Below are positions 48,501 to 57,500 of a stretch of 64,000 bases of DNA, one piece after another. The notes under the pieces were generated by a model. That model did no database searches. It was given only the letters and a program-made list of their open reading frames with translations, and had not been told where the DNA came from. The stretch lies in NCBI RefSeq assembly GCF_040869045.1, contig NC_090319.1, positions 306,764,998 through 306,828,997 on the forward strand. The letters run 5' to 3'. Made by a program: the position numbers and the translations under genes. The stretch comes from Eurosta solidaginis. Lineage: Eukaryota > Arthropoda > Insecta > Diptera > Tephritidae. Numbering within the stretch: the first letter of the stretch is position 1; each line of letters starts with the position of its first letter.

Positions 48501-51500
48501 CACCATTTGTGAAACTCGCGTCGCCAATCAATAATATGATCTTGATGTAACGCTGAACCAAATCCCCACATTGTTGCATAGATAAAGGCTAACTCGAGCG
48601 AATGGTCGTGGGTGTCGGTTGTGGGTTCACTATAGCTCACTAGACTGTGTGTATCATTAGTTGGTTCTTCGGTTTTATTTTCCTGCAAAATAAAAAGGGG
48701 AAAGTAGAATTGAAGGTTAAACAAATTTTTTTTATAAAAATGGCGATTTAATAGTTCTCTCAAACAAATTCCGTTCCTTATCAGCAATCATTTTCAGTAT
48801 TTGGAGCACCATGTTGTGGAGAATGTTTACGGAATGGCTAATCATCAAGGAGTAAACTTATTGTGTCAGACAGCAGGACAGCACTGAGCAGCGACAAGCC
48901 AGATTTTATACTCCTAACAGCGAACGTATCAGCCAAACCCATTAATCTAAGCATAGAGGACCTAGAACCTGTCACTGGGAACTATACGGAATTATACTCC
49001 TAGCAACGAAAGTGTCAGCCAAAACCATTAATCTATACGAACTATACGGAACGGTGTAGTCTACGATATCGATCAATTTTGGGAGCAGTCGAACGAAACG
49101 CCGATTCACATTCTCTGCGAATGCGTCGCTCTGGAAATATGAAGTAAAAAGCCTGTAAAGGAACTTAGATACATTAAAAGTCTCAGCATACAGTATTAAG
49201 CTGAAAGGGAGGTTAGATTAGGTTGAACTGGCCAGTCCATGAGGACCCCACATATACTGAATGAGTCCGCAGTGTTACCCAGAAGTTTGTTTTAACGACC
49301 AAACTGAAAAACCCTATCAAAAACCCGGACCTTTGTTACAAGATAACTCCGTCCTCTTGGCAAATACTAGAAGATTCCTAGGACTCAAGCCACTTGCTGT
49401 TTCTAGATTTGACAGCTGTATCACTCCTAATAGCTGGAATCTTAGCCTGGCAAGCGCAGGGCACGAGCATAGAACGTACTCGGTCGTTTCCTCCTCCAAC
49501 CCGCACTTCATACATCTGCTATCACTGACCAAGTCTAAAAAACTGACGCCAGAAGGCAGTGTCCAGTCAGAATACCCGTCATGAGTTTACAGTCCTCTCT
49601 TTTTAACGATAGAAGCAACTTTGTTAGTCTAAGGTTGTAAGACCTACACATAATCTTCGACACTGTACAGCCCCGCGCTTGAACCCACGCCTTTCCCGCT
49701 TGGTCGATCATGTGCACCTCTCGCCTTCGCTTAATCTCGCCTGATCTAATTGAAAGGGAAGGACGCGACAAATTAAATGAAGTTACACTGAAATGACAGC
49801 CCTTGGTCGGAAAAATTCCAAGTCACTCTGGTACCGGCAACGGTGGGAAATCTAATGAAGGTCGCAGTGCATTGAGCCATAGTAATTGGCAATGTGGATG
49901 GTACCTGGAGCCTGCATCGGTTTTAAAACCAACAACGGAAACAACATTTTGGAAAACCCAAGCGCAGATAGGACGATCGGTCATCCCGCTATGTAACGAT
50001 GCGGAGGCAATTTAATAAGAGCAATGCTATGCCGAATTTCTAAGCCAATGGCTAACTCTCTTCAATGCTTAGCCAGACTCGAAGTAATCATTGCTACCTC
50101 TAGAGGTGGAAGTAGCCATTTAAGAAGATGTTTTTTGCTATTGCAGTGGCTTTTCTAAACCCACCTCCTGGTCAGCGAAGACTTGGCATTTAAACGCGGA
50201 AGCTACATATCGCCAGCCGTGAAGTTAAACTTAGAGTTCCTCGAAAATTACTTATCACAGGTCATAGGGCTAATAGAACCCGTTTAAGAAATCACTTACG
50301 CTAAAAAAAATACCGTCGTGTCAATGCAATTACTCCAAAATTCCTGCTCCCATATGTATCATGTTCCGCATAATTTTGTTAGCTTCGGTAGGGATCCAAA
50401 GGGTTGTTAAGCAATACATAGCTTCATAGCTTCGCCAACCCAATTGGCTAGCCACCTACCCGAGACCCGAAACTAATATTGTTACAAGTGTGAGTGTATA
50501 AAGCGAAATTAGTATTTCATGGTTCTAAGGGGTTGATAGGGGACGGGAGTGCGATACGACCTAGAAAGTTCAATGTCGTTTTAGATACTAAATTGCTCTC
50601 ACCATAAACAGGCACTCCAGTTGCCGAAAACTACCATCCGAAGGTTTAGGGTAACTTTGCGGATGTGGGAATTCTTTTGACGGTTATGAATCCGGTGCGC
50701 TCCAGTACAAGTAACAGTATACCTAATGCCTTTCGGTGGCAGCACTTGTGCATGCCGGATTAAGATCCAGAAAAGTACAGCAACCTATGTACTTACACCC
50801 TAGCAATGCAAAAACCTTTTGCGAAATTATACTTCTCGTTCCTCGCTACTCATTTATTTACCTGTTTCAGCGCGCATAATAAACTCTCGAGCAAATGACA
50901 AGTCATTTGTATCATAGCCATTTCACTAATCGGCGTTGTGCGACGGAAAGCGCGTTGCCTCGTCATTAGACTAGGGAAATATTTTTCAAAAAGCGTCGTA
51001 AGGGTGCTTCTTTCAATGGGATCAGAACACGTCTCCACCCAAGAGAGCACATAGCTGCAAAATAAAGTTTATTGAGATAATAAAGTAAAGAGTATACACA
51101 ATTCGAACTTCTTACGGTGACCAACCCATATCTTGTGGATTAATATACAATATACCCGCTCTAGATACCGTGGCGGGTGTAGCTGCCTTCAAATGCCCCA
51201 CCTCGAACAACAAACGCATTTCACGTTTAAGCGTAATTCTTTCATTGCTTGCAAGCGTTAATATTTTATTATCATCCATTAGCGTATTCAAACTTTCTAT
51301 CCACATTGGATCAATATCGCCATCCAATACAATCCACTTGGGATTTCGGGTGGTCGCATTCGCTTGTTCGCGCATTATCGATGAAAAGAGACCATCTTTC
51401 CATTCACGCGTTGTCGAGTTTACTACACCGAAAAGCTCATCATTTGAAAGCGCTTTTGGATTGAGTACACTGCAGATAGGTTTCAATTTTTGTATGCGAT

Positions 51501-54500
51501 AGGTTTCGAGTAGGGTTTGCCAAATTTTTGTTTTCCCCGTACCAGTGTTGCCAACAATAAATACGGAATGACGCACATCCAAAAGGTCTTGTAGCTGTAC
51601 AACCTTCATTAGAAATCCTTCCTCAGGTTGTAGTTTATTTTCGTTGACAGCGCGTGTTACAGTTTTTTCAAAATCAAAGATACGCTTGCGTGGTACGTCG
51701 AGCATTGGAAAGAGGTCACCAATCAAACCCATGAATATGGAAACGTCTTCGGTCACAATTTTTGGTATATTAAAGTCACGCAAAGCGCGCATGAGAACCT
51801 GGAAAGAACTGGCATAAAAAACCTTTTAAAACAAAATGTAACCAATTTTACCTGATCTTCTGGACGACTGTGATCATCACGCTTCAACGTGCCCGCTACT
51901 ACAAGCACCGATTTGATGGCACGCAATCCCCAATCGTAGTGATCTTGCTTAGACAATAACTCTCGGCATAGCGTGTAAAGTGTTATGAATTTGCGTGCTA
52001 GCATGCGGGCATCCTGGAAACCCTCGGCCATTAACATAATTTCACAAATTAGCGCGAAGTCTGGCACAACCATTGCGCAAGGACGAAATAGGGTCTTCAA
52101 ATTTTCAGGCAACTCTGTACGCCCTGCATAGCCGGGGTTGAGTGTAATAAATATGCCGACAGAGGGCATTAGTGCGATGGACTCGCCCATAAATGTAAAA
52201 CGGTTACGATGCAACTATGAGGCGAATATGCATTCATTAAAATTGCGTCAAAGCATATGTATATATTTTGTAAACGAACCTTTATGGCATCTTGTATTGT
52301 CTTCACTTGTACGGCCACCACCGATAGCACCTCCACTGCAATACGATTGAATTCATCGAAACAACCCCAAGCGCCAGTCTGTGCGAGTCCTTTGTAAATG
52401 TTGCCGCATGATTTATAGTCCATTTGTTCGGAGCAGTTGAATACATAAACCATCATGCCAAGTGCACGTCCAAGATCTTTTGTGGTTTCGGTTTTACCCG
52501 TGCCAGCCGGTCCAGCAGGAGCACCACCCATTACAAGGTGTAGCGACTACAAGCGAAAACAAACAAATTTAGTATTTAGCCGTAGAGCTACTGTCTAAGC
52601 CTTCAAAACATGTAAGAATTCGTTAAAGATTGAGATCTTTACATTTTAGATATATTAAATCACACAGCCTTAGGTTGATTGACAGGTTTCCAGGAAAATT
52701 CCATAATTCTTTAAATCTACTTTGTTTGTATCATGACCGCCTCGGGGGGTAATGATGGCGTTACCACAGCGAGGGTGGCTGTTGTGACGGACGAGGTTTA
52801 TACCCACTTTTAACGTTAGACCGCTGATTCCGCCTTGTAGAGCAGGTGGTCGTACGACCAAGATGAACTCAAAAACTTCTATAGAATGTAAGGATGAAAA
52901 GGAAAAGGCGATGACGTTACAAGGCGGGTAAAAATATATCGCTATCAGCGATAATTCGGATGCGATAGCGATGATAGTTTGCAGTCAATGCGCTCGGTAA
53001 GGGAGCGGTCTACCAGCCCGGACAAAGAACTAACGTTAGAATGGCAAAAACGAGAGAGGTAGCTTAAGAGAACACTCTCCCAATACCGGACAGCATTAAG
53101 AATTATGCAGCGCTTGGGTCGAGTGGTTGAAATGAGCCCGATAGACAGTGGAATAATGTCGAAGAGAGTGTACTGACAAAAACTTTGCTAAGACTAATCT
53201 TCCTTGCATCCACATCGAAGAGGTAGAAGCCCCGAGAGGCAAGAGGCTTGATAAGCCTGCTTTTAAGAGGCAGGAGGGGTAGGGCAAACGTTCTAGTCCC
53301 AGAACCATGAGGCGAAGTAGCCGGAATAGCAGGAACCAGACCTCAAAAACTAGAAAACAGAGAGAAGAGAGAAGTACAAGTAATGGAAATCTATGTGTCT
53401 AAACAGATGTTATACAGGAAGAGGAAATTAGAAATGAAGACGTAAATGCTAGTAAGCTAAAGGGAGCTAACGCTAACACTCCGGTTTTCACCGAGAAGAA
53501 GATTAACGAAGTTGTGAAGGAGTCCCGAACTGTTTCACTACTATATTGCAGCAACCCTATGGACAGATGTCAACCGAAAGGTGGACATCTGTAAAAATGG
53601 AGCTGATTAGTGTTATGATCAAAATGATGCATATTGTACCAAATAAACCACTTCCATAATTCCAAACAGTTGGGTGGCACAATGGGGTTCAATTAATAAC
53701 CTCCACCAATAAAATCAAAAACGCGCAAGGTTGAACGTGGTAGATAGAGCACTGATCCCCACGATACCAAAGGGCAAGGTCTGCATACCCCGAGTGGTGG
53801 AGGTGGAATACACGCTTAACCTGCAGCGTCAAAACTCAAATATGCAAACAAGAGATTGGAAGGCTCTTCATATATCTTGACCCGTGGAGGCAGGCCAGTA
53901 CTACGTCCTCTAAAGCAATAAATTAGTATTTATATGTGCCTTAAAAAGAGGAGCCCTCAGGACAATAACGCCAATATATCAAGGAAGGCACTCCTTAAAT
54001 CGTAGGCACCCTATCTTGATATCGGTAGCTATCAAAATCCTGAAAACGGTAGAAGCAAAGAGAAAAAGAGCAACTTCGTGTTACTGATGATGTGTAAATT
54101 TCTAAAAATCATTTAAAAGTTTGAAGTCATTTTCAATCAAGGACTGTCACTCTGCCTATGTGCCCCGCCCATTTCACATACCATCAAAGATAATAATACA
54201 ACGATTCAATTCAATCCACTGGGGATCCCGGCGGAACTCAAACGTGCCAATATCATTGCGTTATCCTCAATCGCAGCAAGTAAGGAAGGCTAAGTTCGGG
54301 TGCAACCGAACATTATATACACAGCTGGGAGCTTTGGAGACAAAATAAGGGAAAATCACCATGTAGGAAAATGAACCTAGAGTAACCATGAAATGTGTTT
54401 GTACGACATGGGTATCAAATGGAAGGTATTAAAGAGTATTTTAAAGACGGACCAGGGGTGACTCTAGAATGGGTTTGTACGATATGGGTATCAAATGAAA

Positions 54501-57500
54501 GGTGTTAATGATTATTTAAAAGGGAGTGGGCCTTAGTTCTATAGGTGGACGCCATTTCGGGATATCGCCATAAAGGTGGACCAGGGGTGACTCTAAAATG
54601 GGTTTGTACGATATGGGTATCAAATGAAAGGTGTTAATAATTATTTAAAAGGGAGTGGGTCTTAGTTGTATAGGTGGACGCCTTTTCGAGATATCGCCAT
54701 AAACGTGGACCAGGGGTGACTCTATAATGTGCTTGTACGATGTGGGTATCAAACTAAAGGTATTAATGAGGGTTTTAAAAGATAGTAGCCCTTAGTTGTA
54801 TATGTGAAGGCGTTTTCGAGATATCGACCAAAATGGGGACCAGGGTGACCAAGAACATCTGTCGGGTACCGATAATTTATTTATATATGTAATACCACGA
54901 ACAGTATTCCTGCCATGATTCCAAAGGCTTTTGATTTCGCCCTGCAGAACTTTTTCATTTTCTTCTACTTAATATGGTAGGTTTCACACCCATTTTACAA
55001 AGTTATTTCCAAAGTTATATTTTGCGTATAAAAACCAATCCGATCACCATGTTTCATTCCTTTTCTCGTATTTGGTATAGAATTATGGCATTTTTGTAAT
55101 TTTACGAAATTGTCGATATCGAAAAAGTGGGTGTGGTCATGGTCGGATTTCGCCCATTTTTAATACCAAGATAAAGTGAGTTCAGGTAAGTACGTGAACT
55201 AAGTTTAATAAAGATATATCTATTTTTGCTCAAGTTATCGTGTTAACGGCCGAGCGGAAGGACAGACGGTAGACTGTGTATAAAAACTGGGCGTGGCTTA
55301 AACTGATTTCGTCCTTTTTCACAGAAATAAGTTATCGTCCTATAATATAAGCCCCTACCGAATTTCACAAGGATTGGTAAATTTTTGTTCGACTTATGGC
55401 ATTAAAAGTATTCTAGACAAATTAAATGAAAAACGGCGGAGCCATGCCCATTTTGCAATTTTCTTTTATTTTTGTATTTTGTTGCACCATATCATTACTG
55501 GAGTTGAATGTTGACATAATTTACTTAAATGATGTAAAGATATTCAATTTTTTGTTAAAATTTGACTTAAAAAATTTTTTTTTTAAAAAGTGGGCGTGTT
55601 CGTAATGCGATTTTGCTAATTTTTATTTAGCACACAGTAATAGGAGTAACGTTCCTGCCAAACGTCATCATGATATCATGATACAGCTTGCAAAACTTTT
55701 CAATTACCTTCTTTTAAAAGTGGGCGGTGGCACGCCCATTGTCCAAAATTTTACTAATTTTATGTACTACGTGATAAGGTCAACCCACCTACCGAGTTTC
55801 ATCGCTTTATCCGTCTTTGGTAATGAATTATCGCACTTTTTCGGTTTTTCGAAATTTTCGATATCGAAAAAGTGGGCGTGGTTATAATCCGATATCGTTA
55901 ATTTTAAATAGGGATCTGAGATGAGTGCCCAGGAACCTACGTACTAAATTTCATCAAGATACCTCAAAATTGACTCAAGTTATCGTGTTAACGGACAGAC
56001 GAACATGGTTCAAGCAAATTTTTTTTCGAGACTGATGATTTTGATATACGGAAGTCTATATCTAGCTCGTTTCCTTTATACCTGTACAACCAACCGCTAT
56101 CCAATCAAAGTTAATATACTCTGCGTGCAAAGCACGCTGAGTATAAAAACACACCGTTGACTACCTTCCCTATTTACCCTCTGCCTCTGTCTTCTTTCTC
56201 CATATGCTCCTCACTTTATTCGCTGATGAGCTTTCAATGTAGTTGAGCAATTTAAGATCTCAACGCCTCACAAACCACTGACTTTCAAAGACACGACAAA
56301 ATTAATATCACAATTAATTTAAATCCTCCCTTCATGCGAACGCGCCTCGTTTCGGTTGGGCGGGATGATAGGTAAATCGTTGGGTTTATTATTATTATTA
56401 TTACCTTCTTCTCTAACCTTGTCTCTCCTCTTATATATACTCCCTTCTTGAACTATTGCTCTGTCGTCTTTTAATCTTCTCTTTTTCTATATTGCCACCT
56501 CCCTCATTCCTTTATTACTACATACCTCTGCTTATCTTCCTGTCTTCTTGTGTTAGCCCTCTTTCCTCCATTGTCAGTTCATTTGTCCACCACATTTCTT
56601 TTAAGCTCAATCGCCATATCCCTTTTTTCCGTACCCGTGGTAATCATGTATGATAAAAATCGGCCGTAGCACTTCTTACCGAATAAAGTAAACTTACATA
56701 TAAACATTTATGTGTTGAAAATTTTAACGAAAATATGTACGACTTGGCGGCCACCGTGGTGTGATGGTAGCGTGCTCCGCCAACCACACCATTTGCCCCG
56801 GGTTCAACCCCCGGGCAAAGCAACATCAAAATTTTAGAAATAAGGGTTTTCAATTAGAAGCAAATTTTTCTAAGCGGGGTCGCCCATCGACAGTGTCTGG
56901 CAAGCGCTCCGAGTGTATTTCTGCCATGAAAAGCCCTCAGTGAAAACTCATCTGCCTTGCAGATGCCATTCGGAGTCGGCATAAAACATGTAGGTCCCGT
57001 CCGGCCAATTTTTAGGGAAAATCAAGAGGAGCACGCCGCAAATTGGAAGAGAAGCTCGGCCTAAGATGTCTTCGGAGGTTATCGCGCATTACATTTTTTT
57101 ATTTTATGTACAACTTGTACAAGTATAGGGACTGCTTTGCCACCCATCACAGATAATATCAATAACGCCAAAGTTTTATTGGAAAAAATTCCGAATCTGC
57201 AATACTTACCTGCGTTAGAGTTATATAACAACGATCTGTGAGCGGTGTGATAACCAAACGTGAAGTATTACCAAGATATTCGTAAGCATAACGGAATTCC
57301 GCATCGCAGATGTTCGCAAAACAGTCCTCGTCAGTTGCTGCTGGTCGGCACTCTGCCTGGTCGTCGAGCATAGCATCATCCCAGCGATGTCTTAATTGAC
57401 TTTGCCATTGAAATGCCAACCCATTATCGACTTTAGCTTGTATGATCTTGCCCACGACATCACGCGAATGCACATCGATAGTACATACGGTCATAATCTT

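Larger units (their letters stand above)
52547..57209 (-). other. Dynein intron of 4.7 kb
   Basis: Contains a weak LINE ORF1-like region (53541-53990), a non-coding repeat (54278-56149), a pyrimidine-rich stretch with (ATT)n at about 56385, and a SINE (56746-57105). 52547-53540 shows nothing certain. Confidence 0.8.

Noticed and set aside
51170..51502. 110-codon plus-strand frame opposite dynein exon w4
   Set aside because: Antisense shadow of the AAA2 coding sequence.
56748..56825. Functional tRNA gene in the SINE head
   Set aside because: A- and B-box-like segments are present, but the stems do not form a full cloverleaf and the segment continues into the SINE body with target duplications outside.
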